Of a stretch of DNA of 64,000 nucleotides, positions 8,076-19,164 are shown piece after piece. The translations under genes and the position numbers were made by a program. How positions within the stretch are numbered: the stretch's first letter is position 1; each line of letters starts with the position of its first letter. This DNA comes from Caulobacterales bacterium (GTDB lineage Bacteria > Pseudomonadota > Alphaproteobacteria > Caulobacterales > Caulobacteraceae): contig JAFLCS010000002.1 of NCBI GenBank assembly GCA_017302105.1, positions 251,001-315,000 on the forward strand. Direction: 5' to 3'. The notes below the pieces were generated by a model, which had not been told where the DNA came from, searched no databases, and saw nothing but the letters and a program-made list of their open reading frames with translations.

Positions 8076-8092
8076 ATGCTCAACATGAGCAT
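8076..8092. promoter_or_regulatory. nadA operator 2 (perfect palindrome before the ribosome-binding site)
   Basis: ATGCTCA-ACA-TGAGCAT is a perfect 7-3-7 inverted repeat ending 11 bp before the nadA ATG and touching the GGAGAGG ribosome-binding site. It matches the sequence and spacing of operator 1, so both probably bind the same dimeric repressor. Confidence 0.65.
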
Positions 8093-8103
8093 TGGAGAGG
8101 ATC

Positions 8104-9186
8104 ATGGCTGACGGCAGCGTGCTGTTCACCCCGGAAATCGAACGCGAAACCGCGGCGGTCTGGGACAAGGTCAAGGACAAGGTCTCGCCCCTGGAGTGGC
8201 GCGCCTATGCGCCGCTGATCGCCGAGATCAACCGGCTGAAGGTCGAGCGCGGGGCTGTGATCCTGGCCCACAACTATATGACGCCCGAAATCTTCCACGG
8301 CGTCGGCGATTTCGTCGGTGACAGCCTGGGCCTGGCCAAGGAGGCGGCGCGCAGCGACGCCAAGGTCATCGTTCAGGCCGGCGTGCACTTCATGGCCGAG
8401 ACCTCCAAGATCCTGTCTCCCGACAAGACGGTGCTGATCCCGGATTTGCGCGCTGGCTGTTCGCTGGCCAGCTCGATCACTGGCGTAGACGTGCGCCTGA
8501 TCAAGCAGCGCTATCCTGGCCTGCCGGTCGTGACCTATGTGAACACCACCGCCGAGGTGAAGGCCGAGACCGACATCTGCTGCACCTCGGCCAACGCCGT
8601 GCAGATCGTCGAATGGGCGGCCAAGGAATGGGGCGTGGACCGCGTCATCCTGATCCCGGACGAGTATCTGGCCCGCAACGTGGCCCAGCAGACTGACATC
8701 AAGATCATCGCCTGGGCCGGCCACTGTGAGGTGCACAAGCGCTTCACCACCGACGACATTGCCGATATGCGCGCCGCCTGGCCGGACGCCGAGGTGCTGG
8801 CGCACCCGGAATGCCCCGAGGAGATTCTTGAGGCGGCGGACTTCGCCGGCTCGACCGCGGCCATGACCAGCTATGTGATGAACAACCGCCCGGCCCGTGT
8901 CGTGTTGATCACCGAGTGTTCGATGGCCTCCAACATCAAGGGGGACCTGCCCGACACCGAGTTTGTCGGGCCGTGCAACCTGTGCCCGCACATGAAGCGG
9001 ATCACGCTGGAGAACATCCGAGACTGTCTGCGCGATATGCAGTTCGAGGTGACGGTGCCCGAAGACATCGCCGACAAGGCGCGTCTGGCAGTCCAGCGCA
9101 TGGTCGACCTGCCGCCACCGGACGAGCCGGCCCGCTACGACCTGGCCCGCGCGCGCGGGCACCGCGTCCAGGTCGAGCTGATCTAG
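8104..9186 (+). CDS. nadA: Quinolinate synthase A
   Basis: NadA condenses iminoaspartate with dihydroxyacetone phosphate to quinolinate, the second step of de novo NAD synthesis, using an oxygen-sensitive 4Fe-4S cluster. The 360-residue protein has the cluster cysteines in [19 protein letters not shown] and [12 protein letters not shown], and the substrate segments AHNYMTPEI and HPECPEE. I place the start at the ATG at 8104, 3 bp after GGAGAGG; an in-frame TTG at 8092 lies inside operator 2. It heads nadA-M50 protease-nadB-nadC. Confidence 0.97.
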   Translation: MADGSVLFTPEIERETAAVWDKVKDKVSPLEWRAYAPLIAEINRLKVERGAVILAHNYMTPEIFHGVGDFVGDSLGLAKEAARSDAKVIVQAGVHFMAETSKILSPDKTVLIPDLRAGCSLASSITGVDVRLIKQRYPGLPVVTYVNTTAEVKAETDICCTSANAVQIVEWAAKEWGVDRVILIPDEYLARNVAQQTDIKIIAWAGHCEVHKRFTTDDIADMRAAWPDAEVLAHPECPEEILEAADFAGSTAAMTSYVMNNRPARVVLITECSMASNIKGDLPDTEFVGPCNLCPHMKRITLENIRDCLRDMQFEVTVPEDIADKARLAVQRMVDLPPPDEPARYDLARARGHRVQVELI

Positions 9187-9223
9187 GCTTGCGAAGCGCA
9201 CGCCCGAGGCTCAACTGAGAACC

Positions 9224-10072
9224 ATGACAAACGACACACGCCGCCCCGGTCCCTGGGATCCGCCCGCGACAGAACAGCCGCGCGAGCCGCTGGAGGCGGC
9301 CGTCGCCGAACGAGACCAGGCCGATCCGCCGCCGGTTCAGGGCCAGCATCCCGCTGTGGCCATCGGCGCGACACTTCTGTTTGCCGGTTTCATCTGGTGG
9401 ATAACGGAAAGCTGGATTATCGCCCTGGCGCTCATCTTCGGCCTGATCGTGCATGAGTACGGTCACGTCCTGGCTATGAATCGGCTCGGCATGGGGCCCG
9501 CCAAGATCTACATCATCCCCTTCCTCGGCGGTGTGGCGGCGGGCCAGCGAGGTCCCCGCAGCGTCTGGGACGGGGTCGTGGTCTCCCTGGCGGGCCCGCT
9601 GTTCGGTCTCTTGGCGACGATCCCGTTCTTTGGCCTGTTCCTGTTGCTCGGCGATCCGATGTGGCTGCTGGGCGCCTTCGTCATTTGCATGATCAATCTG
9701 ATCAACCTTGCCCCGGCCCCGCCGCTGGATGGGTCCAAGGCGATCGGGCCGTTGCTGGCGCGGATCCACCCTCGTGTCGAACAGGGGGTCATGCTGGCCA
9801 TCGGCGCGATCGTCATCGTCTGGGCCCTGACCCGCGGCAGCTACATTTTCGGCGCCTTCCTGGTCCTGGCCCTGTTCGGCCACCTGCGTCGTGGACCCCA
9901 GGTCCCGTCAGGTCGCCCGCTCACCGACAAGGAAACGCTCCAGAGCCTGGGCCTCTATCTGATGACGGCCCTAGCCTGTGTGGCGGTGGCGGCCGTTGCT
10001 CCGACGATCCTGGCCGGTGATGCATTGGCCGGGCTGGACATGATCGCCCGCTATTTCGGCCTGCGGCAATGA
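9224..10072 (+). CDS. Site-2-protease family (M50) membrane metalloprotease
   Basis: The 282-residue polytopic protein has the S2P zinc motif HEYGH at residues 77-81 inside a membrane helix and the second ligand region NLAPAPPLDGSKAIGPL near residue 165. S2P enzymes cleave transmembrane segments of regulators or signal peptides. No PDZ domain is visible, so it resembles the compact SpoIVFB-like group. It lies 37 bp after nadA and 58 bp before nadB on the same strand, so it is probably co-transcribed with the NAD genes. No substrate is evident, and a link with NAD synthesis is not established. Confidence 0.9.
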   Translation: MTNDTRRPGPWDPPATEQPREPLEAAVAERDQADPPPVQGQHPAVAIGATLLFAGFIWWITESWIIALALIFGLIVHEYGHVLAMNRLGMGPAKIYIIPFLGGVAAGQRGPRSVWDGVVVSLAGPLFGLLATIPFFGLFLLLGDPMWLLGAFVICMINLINLAPAPPLDGSKAIGPLLARIHPRVEQGVMLAIGAIVIVWALTRGSYIFGAFLVLALFGHLRRGPQVPSGRPLTDKETLQSLGLYLMTALACVAVAAVAPTILAGDALAGLDMIARYFGLRQ

Positions 10073-10130
10073 CGAGGATGTCCTGTGGGGAAACCGACCT
10101 GTGCGCCTTCTCGACCGGCGGTGAACACGG

Positions 10131-11666
10131 ATGACCCAGACATTGCGGCACGACGGTGTGTTGATCATCGGCGGTGGTCTGGCCGGGCTTTCGGCGGCGT
10201 TGGAGGCGGCACCGCGGTCGGTGCTGATCGTCACGCCGGCACCGCTGCTGGAGGCCTGCTCGTCGGCCTGGGCGCAAGGCGGCGTGGCTGCAGCCCTGCG
10301 TGCTGGCGACACGGCTGAATTTCATGCCGCTGATACTCTGGCGGCGGGTGCAGGCCTGGTGCGACCGGAGGCGGTCCGGGCCCTCACGGCCGATGGTCGC
10401 GCGACGGTCGAATGGATGGCTCGGCTAGGGGCCCCCTTTGATCGGGCTGAAGACGGCGACTTTTCCGTCAGCCTGGAAGCCGCCCACTCGCGCGCCCGTG
10501 TCGCGCGCGTCGGCGGCGACGGGGCGGGGCGGGCGATACTGTCGACCCTGGTGGCGGCGCTGAGGGGCGCGCGCCACGTCATGACCTGGGAATCCGCCCG
10601 CCTGCGCGACCTGATCCAGAATGCCGACGGCCGCATCATCGGAGCGGTTGTTGAGCGTGACCGACGCCTGGTTCGCGTTCTGGCCCCGGCGGTGGTGCTG
10701 GCCACCGGGGGGTACGGCGGATTGTTCGCCCGTGCCACCACGCCGACCTCCCTGCTCGGCGAAGGGTTGGCGGTGGCCTGGCGGGCCGGGGCGGAGATCC
10801 GTGATCCCGAATTCGTCCAGTTCCACCCGACCGCCATTGATGTTGGGCTCGACCCGATGCCGCTGGCTACCGAGGCGTTGCGTGGCGAGGGAGCGCGTTT
10901 GACCGACGGGACAGGAGCCTTTCTGCTGGGGCCCGAGGCCGATGCGGACCTGAAGCCGCGTGATGTGGTCGCGCGGGCCGTCCATACCGCCGTCGAAAGC
11001 GGGCGAGGTGCCTTCCTTGATGCCCGCTCGGCCCTTGGTGATGCCTTCCCGAGCCATTTTCCGGCGGTCTTTGCGACCTGTATGCGGGCGGGCCTGGATC
11101 CGCGCGTTCAGCCGATCCCGGTGGCCGCAGCTGCCCACTATTCAATGGGCGGCATCACCGCCGAAACCGATGGAACCACGACTCTTCCTGGCCTTTTCGC
11201 CGTCGGCGAATGTGCCTCCACCGGCGTTCATGGGGCCAATCGCCTGGCGTCCAACTCACTTTTGGAAGCCGCCGCTTTCGGACGCCGGACGGGCCGCGCC
11301 GCTGCCGGGCTTGAAACGCGCCCCGGCCGCACCTCCGTGGCGGTCGCGCCGTCGCCGGATCTGTCGCGCGAGGCTTTGCGGCGGCTGCGCCAGACGATGA
11401 GCACCCAGGTCGGGGTCATCCGCAATGCCTCGGGCCTTGAGCGCGCCTTGAGCGAGATCACGGCTCTGGATGATCAGACCCCCGGAGCCTTGCCAATATT
11501 GACGGCGCGTTTGATCGCCGAATCCGCGCTGGCGCGCCGCGAGAGCCGAGGGGGGCATTTCCGCTCCGACTTTCCCAAGGCCTTGCCGCAGGCGCGCCAG
11601 ACCATTCTGAGACGTGCCGGCAGACCGGATCCGGCCCCACCCCGGCAAGAGGAGATTCCGGCATGA
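10131..11666 (+). CDS. nadB: L-aspartate oxidase
   Basis: NadB oxidises L-aspartate to iminoaspartate with FAD, feeding NadA. The 511-residue protein has the N-terminal dinucleotide-binding motif IIGGGLAGLSAALEA, SSAWAQGGVAAAL, the active-site segment EFVQFHPTA, and the C-terminal flavin signature GLFAVGECASTGVHGANRLA. The C-terminal helical domain contains the expected R-rich SALARRESRGGHFRSDFP, which separates L-aspartate oxidase from the related fumarate reductases. It overlaps nadC by 4 bp (ATGA). Confidence 0.96.
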   Translation: MTQTLRHDGVLIIGGGLAGLSAALEAAPRSVLIVTPAPLLEACSSAWAQGGVAAALRAGDTAEFHAADTLAAGAGLVRPEAVRALTADGRATVEWMARLGAPFDRAEDGDFSVSLEAAHSRARVARVGGDGAGRAILSTLVAALRGARHVMTWESARLRDLIQNADGRIIGAVVERDRRLVRVLAPAVVLATGGYGGLFARATTPTSLLGEGLAVAWRAGAEIRDPEFVQFHPTAIDVGLDPMPLATEALRGEGARLTDGTGAFLLGPEADADLKPRDVVARAVHTAVESGRGAFLDARSALGDAFPSHFPAVFATCMRAGLDPRVQPIPVAAAAHYSMGGITAETDGTTTLPGLFAVGECASTGVHGANRLASNSLLEAAAFGRRTGRAAAGLETRPGRTSVAVAPSPDLSREALRRLRQTMSTQVGVIRNASGLERALSEITALDDQTPGALPILTARLIAESALARRESRGGHFRSDFPKALPQARQTILRRAGRPDPAPPRQEEIPA

Positions 11667-12508
11667 GCCGAGTGCTTCCCGATCTTGTCATCGAGCCGGT
11701 GATCCGCGCGGCGCTAGCCGAGGATCTGGGCCGTGCTGGCGACGTGACGGCTCAGGCCTGTATCGCGCCTGGCACGCGCATGAGCGCGGTCTTTGCGGCC
11801 CGAAAACCGGGTGTTCTGGCCGGAATCGCCTGCGTGCGTCTGGCGGTGCGGGCGATGGATGCTGATGCGCGCCTGGGCCCTTGCCATGTCGATGGCGACG
11901 CCTTTGAGGCCGGTGCGGTTCTGGTCGAGGTCGAGGCCGATGCCCGGGCCTTGCTGGCGGCTGAGCGCACGGCGCTGAACCTGCTCGGGCGGCTGTGCGG
12001 CATCGCTACCCTGACCCGCGACTATGCCCGGGCCGTACAGGGGACGGGCGCGACCATCACAGACACACGCAAGACCACGCCGGGCTTGCGGGCGCTGGAG
12101 AAACACGCCGTGGCCTGCGGCGGCGGGGTCAATCACCGCTTCGGCCTGGATGACGCCATCCTCATCAAGGACAACCACGTCGCCCTGGCCGGCGGCGTCG
12201 GTGAGGCCATCCGGCGCGCCCGCGCCGCCGTGGGTCACCTGATGAAGGTGGAGGTCGAGATTGATCGGCTCGATCAGCTGGACGCGGCTCTGGCCGCAGG
12301 GCCAGACGTCATCATGCTGGACAACTTTGGCCTGGACGATCTGCGGTCGGCCGTGGCCCACACAAGGGGCCGGGTGGTGCTGGAAGCCTCCGGGGGGGTC
12401 AACCTGTCAACCGTTCGCGCCATCGCTGAAACGGGCGTGAACGTGATCTCGGTCGGAGCCTTGACCCATTCCGCAGCCAGCCTGGATGTCGGCCTGGATG
12501 TCGTCTAG
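11663..12508 (+). CDS. nadC: Nicotinate-nucleotide pyrophosphorylase (carboxylating)
   Basis: NadC converts quinolinate and PRPP to nicotinate mononucleotide, CO2 and PPi. The 281-residue protein has TDTRKTTPGLRALEKHAV, GGGVNHRFGLDDAILIKDNH and VDVIMLDNF-like loops of the type II phosphoribosyltransferase barrel, with SGGVNLSTVRAIAETGVNVI near the end. The length is normal. It is the last gene of the NAD operon; its TAG stop shares the palindrome CTAG with the stop of the convergent SleB gene. Confidence 0.97.
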   Translation: MSRVLPDLVIEPVIRAALAEDLGRAGDVTAQACIAPGTRMSAVFAARKPGVLAGIACVRLAVRAMDADARLGPCHVDGDAFEAGAVLVEVEADARALLAAERTALNLLGRLCGIATLTRDYARAVQGTGATITDTRKTTPGLRALEKHAVACGGGVNHRFGLDDAILIKDNHVALAGGVGEAIRRARAAVGHLMKVEVEIDRLDQLDAALAAGPDVIMLDNFGLDDLRSAVAHTRGRVVLEASGGVNLSTVRAIAETGVNVISVGALTHSAASLDVGLDVV

Positions 12509-13575
12509 GCGATCGGTGGAGCCGAGGCTGGAGCCGCGCGGTCTTCGGCGGCGACCGGCAGGTCACCCGCGGGGCTCGCGCCCGTAACATTGACTGCGAC
12601 GTTCGAGATGTCGGGGGCCTGGGCCTCGACACGGCCCGCTTCGGCCCGCGCCATGTCGCCAGACGGCTGCACCGACTGGGCAAACTGCGAGGCCCCTCCG
12701 CGACGGCCGCCGAAGCGGTAGAAGATGTGGCTGCCGACCTGGGTGACACGCACCAGCGAGCCGCTCCAGCGAGGGTTGACGGCGGTCGTGTGGAAATGGG
12801 TGGCGTTGCCGACGGCCGCATAGACGTGCCCGCTGAGTGCATTGGCGGCGACCCGGCGGGCGCGTTCCCAGGCTCCGCCTTCGCGTCGACCCCGCATCGA
12901 GCCATTGCAGACGAAGCTGAACTGGCAGCCCGTCCGACGGCCTGCGCCCTGATAGACGACGCCGCATACGGTTTGGGGGAAGGCTCCGTGACGGGCGCGG
13001 TTCAGGACGACCTGGGCCACGGCCTGCATCCCAGCCTGGCCTTCGCCGCGCGCCTCATAATAGACGGCGGTCGTCAGGCAATCGAGATCGCGCGAGGATT
13101 CCAGAGCGCCGTTCAGCCGGAACGGGCGGGCCGGGTCGACAGTAGTGCCGGCGCGCAGACCGGCATCTTCAGCCGCGCTGGCACTGGCGCGCGTCAGGAC
13201 AGCCTGGCCGCGACGCTCGAGCAGGGCCGTCAGCTGGGCTGAGCGCCGGTCGCGCTGGGCATCGCCGGCGACGGTGTAGGGATCGTGACGACGCGCGATC
13301 TCCAGGGCACTGTCGTCCAGGCCACCGACGGCGGCGGCGACGGCTTCATCGGTGAAACCGGAATCATAGGCCCCGGCCATGCGGTAGGCCTGGCCGCGAA
13401 CGGTGGCAGACTGCGCAACGGCACCGCCGAGATAGGCCATGCCCACAGCCGCGCCCACGACTCCTCCGAGAACCGCAGCCGCGACCGAGGCGCGCTGGCG
13501 GGACATTCCGGATTTGAGAGCCTGGATCAGGCCGCGCGCACGCTCAGGCGCACGCAGATGCGCGAATAAAGTCAC
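12505..13575 (-). CDS. SleB/CwlJ-family cell wall hydrolase (second copy)
   Basis: The 356-residue protein is paralogous to the one at 6627-7919: N-terminal signal anchor (about 28-50, AAAVLGGVVGAAVGMAYLGG), a middle region containing EIARRHDP, then the SleB domain with LTTAVYYEARGEGQAGM, AVAQVVLNRARHGAFP, CGVVYQGAGRRTGCQFSFVC and NATHFHTTAVNPRW. Unlike the first copy it keeps the canonical YYEARGE. The start is a GTG (13575-13573) with GAGGA about 9 bp upstream; the frame stays open further upstream without a better start. It is convergent with nadC. Confidence 0.88.
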   Translation of the reverse strand: MTLFAHLRAPERARGLIQALKSGMSRQRASVAAAVLGGVVGAAVGMAYLGGAVAQSATVRGQAYRMAGAYDSGFTDEAVAAAVGGLDDSALEIARRHDPYTVAGDAQRDRRSAQLTALLERRGQAVLTRASASAAEDAGLRAGTTVDPARPFRLNGALESSRDLDCLTTAVYYEARGEGQAGMQAVAQVVLNRARHGAFPQTVCGVVYQGAGRRTGCQFSFVCNGSMRGRREGGAWERARRVAANALSGHVYAAVGNATHFHTTAVNPRWSGSLVRVTQVGSHIFYRFGGRRGGASQFAQSVQPSGDMARAEAGRVEAQAPDISNVAVNVTGASPAGDLPVAAEDRAAPASAPPIA

Positions 13576-14018
13576 CGTTCTGGTATCCTCTGCGACGAGA
13601 GCGCTCGGGCTCCCCGACGAGATCACCCTGGTCCCCGTTCTCGGGCCTGACTCAGGATGCAGAAGGCGCGCGAAGGGCCGAACCCGCCGCGCGCCGGAGA
13701 CGCGCATTAGCCACCGGAATATGACCTCAATGTGGTCGATTCGCAAGAATTTGCTGCACCGCAGCATGAAGCGACGGCATGGATCGGCCAGAAACGGCCG
13801 AATCTCGATTGAAGCACTTCAAATCAAACGGCTTCATGATCTGCGGTACATTCGCCTTAGAGGCGTTTGCGTTGCGATGGAAGGGGCAAGTTGAACCCTG
13901 GCGGCGAGATGTCGCAGTGATCTGGGTGCCAGAATTCCAACCTGATTCGCCGAACTGCGACCCGGAACCGGCGGCTGGATCGCTCGTTAGCTCGGGGCGA
14001 CCTGAGCGGGAGAACGAT
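13576..14018. other. Intergenic stretch, 443 bp, no gene seen
   Basis: This divergent region separates the second SleB gene from the small lipoprotein. Both strands stay open in places but without a start, ribosome-binding site or recognisable protein. Its 13700-13960 part is less GC-rich than the flanking genes and probably holds the promoters for both directions. No stable hairpin or RNA gene was recognised. Confidence 0.5.
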
Positions 14019-14207
14019 ATGCGCAAGGAACACTGGATTGCCGCCGCGATGGCCTCCACGGCCCTGGCGGTCGCGGCCTGCGGAACCACGATTGAACAGA
14101 AGGCCGCGACGGGCGCGATCGCCGGCGCGGTTGTCGGCGGGCCGGTCGGAGCCGCAGTCGGCGGCGCTGCGGGCGCGGCGGTCGGCCACGCCACGGACGA
14201 CGACTGA
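14019..14207 (+). CDS. Small glycine-zipper lipoprotein
   Basis: The 62-residue precursor has a lipoprotein signal (MRKEHWIAAAMASTALAVAAC; lipobox LAVAAC with Cys21), a short linker, then a glycine zipper in which Gly and Ala alternate (AGAVVGGPVGAAVGGAAGAA) and an acidic tail. Such proteins resemble OsmB and other small envelope lipoproteins. The ATG at 14019 follows GGGAG by 7 bp. An upstream extension of the same frame exists but would bury the signal peptide. The function is unknown. Confidence 0.8.
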   Translation: MRKEHWIAAAMASTALAVAACGTTIEQKAATGAIAGAVVGGPVGAAVGGAAGAAVGHATDDD

Positions 14208-14224
14208 AGACCTGGACCTGGCGG

Positions 14225-15820
<1,596 letters not shown>

Positions 15821-15831
15821 CGACTTACCGC

Positions 15832-17178
15832 TCAGGCTGAAAGGGTCTTGCCCAGCGCGCCGGCCAGGATCTTGATGTCGGCGTCCAGGGTGGTTTCGGT
15901 GGCCGCGACCAGCAGCACGTCATCCATTCCGGCACCCGGGTTCAGGCGGCTGTAGGGCACGCCGGCCAACAGGCCGTGGGCGGCCATGGTCTCGACCACC
16001 GCCTCGGCGTTCGTGGGCAGCTTGACCGCGAACTCGTTGAAGAAGCGCGGGGTCAGAATCTCGACACCCGGGATGGCGGCCAGGGCGTCACGGGTGGCGA
16101 CGGCCTTCTCGTGGTTGATCAGCGCCAGCCGTTTGAGGCCCGCCTCGCCCAACAGGCTCATGTGGATCGAAAAGGCCAGGGTGCACAGGCCGGAGTTGGT
16201 GCAGATGTTCGAGGTCGCCTTGTCGCGGCGGATATGCTGTTCGCGGGTCGACAGGGTGAGCACAAAGCCGCGCTCGCCGTCGGCGTCGACGGTTTCGCCG
16301 GTCAGGCGGCCGGGCATCTGGCGGATCAGCTTGTCGCGGGTGGCGAACAGACCGACGTAGGGGCCGCCAAAGTTTAGGGCGTTGCCGATCGACTGGCCCT
16401 CGGCGGCGACGATGTCGGCGCCCATCTCGCCCGGAGATTTCAACAGGCCCATCGACACCGCCTCGGTGACGACGACGATCAGCAAGGCGCCGGCGGCGTG
16501 GGCGGCCTCGGCGATCCTGGTCACATCGGTGGCCGTGCCGAAAACGTTGGGGGTCTGGACCACGACACAGGCCGTGTCCGGCCCGATCTGGGCGATCACC
16601 GCATCCTCGGCGTCGATAGCGGAGGCCAGCACCTGGGTTTCGACGCCGACGGCGTGAACCACAGTCTCGGTCGCCTTGACGTAGTGGGGATGCACGCCGC
16701 CCGAGATAACGGCCTTGTTGCGGCGGGTGGCGCGGGTGGCCATCAGCACGCCCTCGGCCATGGCGGTCGAGCCGTCATAGAGCGAGGCGTTGGCCACCTC
16801 CATGCCGGTCAGGGCCGCCACCTGGGTCTGGAACTCATACAGATACTGCAGGGTCCCTTGCGCGATTTCCGGTTGGTAGGGGGTGTAGCTGGTCAGGAAC
16901 TCCGACCGCTGGATGATGTGGTCCACGGTGGCTGGGACATGGTGCCGATAGGCGCCCGCGCCGCAGAAGAACGGAACGCTGCCCGCCGCCGTATTGCGCG
17001 CGGCCATGGCCGACAGGGCCCGCTCGACCTCCAACTCGCCGGCGACGCGCGGCAGATCGACGAAGCCCTCGCGCCGAGCCGCGGCGGGCACGTCCACGAA
17101 CAGGTCGTCGATGGATTTGGCGCCGATGGCGGCCAGCATGGCCGTCCGGTCGTCTGGAGTGAGGGGAAGGTAACGCAT
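15832..17178 (-). CDS. gcvPA: Glycine dehydrogenase (decarboxylating), subunit 1
   Basis: The 448-residue subunit is the N-terminal half of split-type P protein. It begins [20 protein letters not shown] and contains [39 protein letters not shown] and [15 protein letters not shown], all typical of GcvPA. It pairs with GcvPB to form the PLP site at the interface. The ATG at 17178 is chosen; the frame extends upstream into the OsmC gene but without homology. It starts 7 bp after the OsmC stop, so coupling is likely. Confidence 0.95.
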   Translation of the reverse strand: MRYLPLTPDDRTAMLAAIGAKSIDDLFVDVPAAARREGFVDLPRVAGELEVERALSAMAARNTAAGSVPFFCGAGAYRHHVPATVDHIIQRSEFLTSYTPYQPEIAQGTLQYLYEFQTQVAALTGMEVANASLYDGSTAMAEGVLMATRATRRNKAVISGGVHPHYVKATETVVHAVGVETQVLASAIDAEDAVIAQIGPDTACVVVQTPNVFGTATDVTRIAEAAHAAGALLIVVVTEAVSMGLLKSPGEMGADIVAAEGQSIGNALNFGGPYVGLFATRDKLIRQMPGRLTGETVDADGERGFVLTLSTREQHIRRDKATSNICTNSGLCTLAFSIHMSLLGEAGLKRLALINHEKAVATRDALAAIPGVEILTPRFFNEFAVKLPTNAEAVVETMAAHGLLAGVPYSRLNPGAGMDDVLLVAATETTLDADIKILAGALGKTLSA

Positions 17179-17185
17179 CAGGATC

Positions 17186-17635
17186 TCAGCGGGGCTCGAC
17201 GCGCATTTCGGCGCGCAGGGAGTGGGCGATGTAGCATTCGTCGTGGGCCAGTCGGTGGCACTCAACGATCAGGGCGGGGTCGGCCTCGCCCTCGAAGGTG
17301 ACGTGGGGGCGCAGGGTGACGACGGCGATATAATCCTTGCCGGCGTCGTTCTTGCCCATCTCGCCGTCGGCCTGGTCCTCATAGGCGGTGACGACCAGAC
17401 CCTTCTTGCGGGCGATCGCCAGGAACCACAGCATATGACAAGACGAGGCCGAGGCGACCAGGGCCTCCTCGGGGTCGACGGCGGACGGATCGGAGCCCGG
17501 CACATTGGGCCCGGCTGAGGCCCGCACCACGGTGTGCCCGTCAAAGCGCCACTCGTGCACGCGGCTGTATTGCCCCGAGCGATGAGCCTCGGCCGGGCCG
17601 GTCCAGGTGACGGTGGCGCGATAACGGTCGGACAT
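17186..17635 (-). CDS. OsmC/Ohr family protein
   Basis: The 149-residue protein has the OsmC fold signatures: [40 protein letters not shown] with one likely peroxidatic Cys, and a second motif around [20 protein letters not shown] with further Cys residues. OsmC/Ohr enzymes reduce organic hydroperoxides with a Cys pair. This one looks more like the OsmC-like or YhfA side of the family than classical Ohr. It sits inside the glycine cleavage operon between gcvH (3-bp gap) and gcvPA (7-bp gap). Confidence 0.88.
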   Translation of the reverse strand: MSDRYRATVTWTGPAEAHRSGQYSRVHEWRFDGHTVVRASAGPNVPGSDPSAVDPEEALVASASSCHMLWFLAIARKKGLVVTAYEDQADGEMGKNDAGKDYIAVVTLRPHVTFEGEADPALIVECHRLAHDECYIAHSLRAEMRVEPR

Positions 17636-17638
17636 GGC

Positions 17639-18004
17639 CTAGAGCGTCTTGAGATATTCGTCGTAGGCGGTCTGATCCATCAGGCCGTCGAGCTGGGCGG
17701 TGTCCGGCACCTTGATCTTGGCGAACCAGCCGGCGCCCTGGGGGTCGGCGTTGACGGTTTCCGGGTTGCCGTTCAGGGCGGCGTTGCCCTCGACGACCTC
17801 GCCGGTCACCGGCGCATAGACGTCCGAGGCGGCCTTGACGGATTCGACGACGGCGAAGCTGTCGCCGGCCACGACCTGTTTGCCGGCCTCCGGGACCTCG
17901 ACGAAGACGACATCGCCCAGGGCCTCAGCAGCGTGGCTGGTGATGCCGACGGTGACGACGTCGCCTTCCAGGCGGACCCATTCGTGATCCTTGGTGAACT
18001 TCAT
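17639..18004 (-). CDS. gcvH: Glycine cleavage system H protein
   Basis: GcvH carries the lipoyl arm that shuttles the aminomethyl group between P, T and L proteins. The 121-residue protein begins [14 protein letters not shown] and contains the lipoylation segment [20 protein letters not shown] with the modified Lys near residue 60, and ends [12 protein letters not shown] followed by a short tail. The length is standard. The ATG at 18004 is used; the upstream in-frame extension (five residues) lies in the gcvT-gcvH gap. Confidence 0.97.
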   Translation of the reverse strand: MKFTKDHEWVRLEGDVVTVGITSHAAEALGDVVFVEVPEAGKQVVAGDSFAVVESVKAASDVYAPVTGEVVEGNAALNGNPETVNADPQGAGWFAKIKVPDTAQLDGLMDQTAYDEYLKTL

Positions 18005-18015
18005 GGTGGCTCTCC

Positions 18016-19125
18016 TCAAGCCTTGGGTTTGCGATAGTAGCGTTGCGGGACGAACGGCGTGGCCACGACCTCGGCGGCGGCGGGCTTGCCGCGCACGATG
18101 ACCTGAAGGTCGGTTCCCAGTTCGGAAAAGGCGGGCGGCACATAGCCCATGGCGATGTTGCGTCCCAGCGTCGGGGAGGGACCGCCCGAGGTGACCGCGC
18201 CGATGACATTGCCGTCGACGTCGGCGATCTCGGCGCCTTCGCGGGCCGGGGCGCCTTCCTTGACAATCAGGGCGATGCGCACGCGCGAGGGGCCGTCGGC
18301 CAGCTCTTTCAGAATGCGCGCCGCACCGTTGAAGTCTCCGCGCTCCTTGCGTGACTTGGACAGGGCGAAGGTCAGGGCACCTTCGACCGGGCTGGTCGTC
18401 GGGTCGATGTCGTGGCCGTGCAGCGGCAGGCCGGCCTCAAGCCGCAGACTGTCGCGCGCGCCCAGGCCGATCGGCTTGACCCGGGCGTCTTGCAGAAGAA
18501 TGTCCCAGATGCGGTCGGCCTGATCGGCCGGGACCGAGATCTCATAACCGTCTTCGCCGGTGTAGCCCGAGCGCGAGACGTAGCAGTCGACCCCGAACAG
18601 CATCACCCGTGCACTGTCCATGAAGCCAAAATCAGCCAGCAGCGGATCATGGGCTGCCATGACTTCGGCGGCTTCTGGCCCCTGGATGGCGATCAGGGCG
18701 CGGTCATCAAGGATCGTCAGCTTGGCGTCGCCCGACAGGTTGGCTTGCCAGAAGGCGAAGTCCTCGTCCTTGTTGCCGGCGTTGACGACGACGAACAGGC
18801 CGTCGTGATCGGGCTTGCCAGCCATCAGGTCGTCGATGATGCCGCCGTCTTCATTCAGCAGCAGCGAGTATTTCTGGCGGCCTTCCTTGAGGATGGCGTA
18901 GTCGCCGGGCACGAAACGCTCGAACTCGTCGATGGCGTTCGCGCCGGTGATCTTGCACTGGCCCATGTGCGAGACGTCGAACAGGCCGGCGTGTTCGCGG
19001 GTCCAGCGGTGCTCGGCCAGCACACCCTCGTACTGGACCGGCATATCGTAGCCGCCGAAGCCGACCATGCGCGCGCCGCGGCGGCGGTGGTTGGCGTTCA
19101 GGGGCGTGGTCTTCAACTCGCTCAT
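18016..19125 (-). CDS. gcvT: Aminomethyltransferase (glycine cleavage T protein)
   Basis: GcvT moves the methylene group from aminomethyl-lipoyl GcvH to tetrahydrofolate, releasing ammonia. The 369-residue protein begins [20 protein letters not shown] and includes [28 protein letters not shown], and the C-terminal [17 protein letters not shown]. The ATG at 19125 has GGAG upstream. It is the first gene of the operon; the glycine riboswitch lies 40 bp upstream in the leader. Confidence 0.96.
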   Translation of the reverse strand: MSELKTTPLNANHRRRGARMVGFGGYDMPVQYEGVLAEHRWTREHAGLFDVSHMGQCKITGANAIDEFERFVPGDYAILKEGRQKYSLLLNEDGGIIDDLMAGKPDHDGLFVVVNAGNKDEDFAFWQANLSGDAKLTILDDRALIAIQGPEAAEVMAAHDPLLADFGFMDSARVMLFGVDCYVSRSGYTGEDGYEISVPADQADRIWDILLQDARVKPIGLGARDSLRLEAGLPLHGHDIDPTTSPVEGALTFALSKSRKERGDFNGAARILKELADGPSRVRIALIVKEGAPAREGAEIADVDGNVIGAVTSGGPSPTLGRNIAMGYVPPAFSELGTDLQVIVRGKPAAAEVVATPFVPQRYYRKPKA

Positions 19126-19164
19126 CGGTGTCGGCTCCTCCATCGGGCGTTCTGCACCCGGCCA

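Noticed and set aside
12505-12508. Shared CTAG palindrome joining the stops of nadC and the convergent SleB gene
   Set aside because: Overlapping stops are common in compact genomes and imply no special mechanism.
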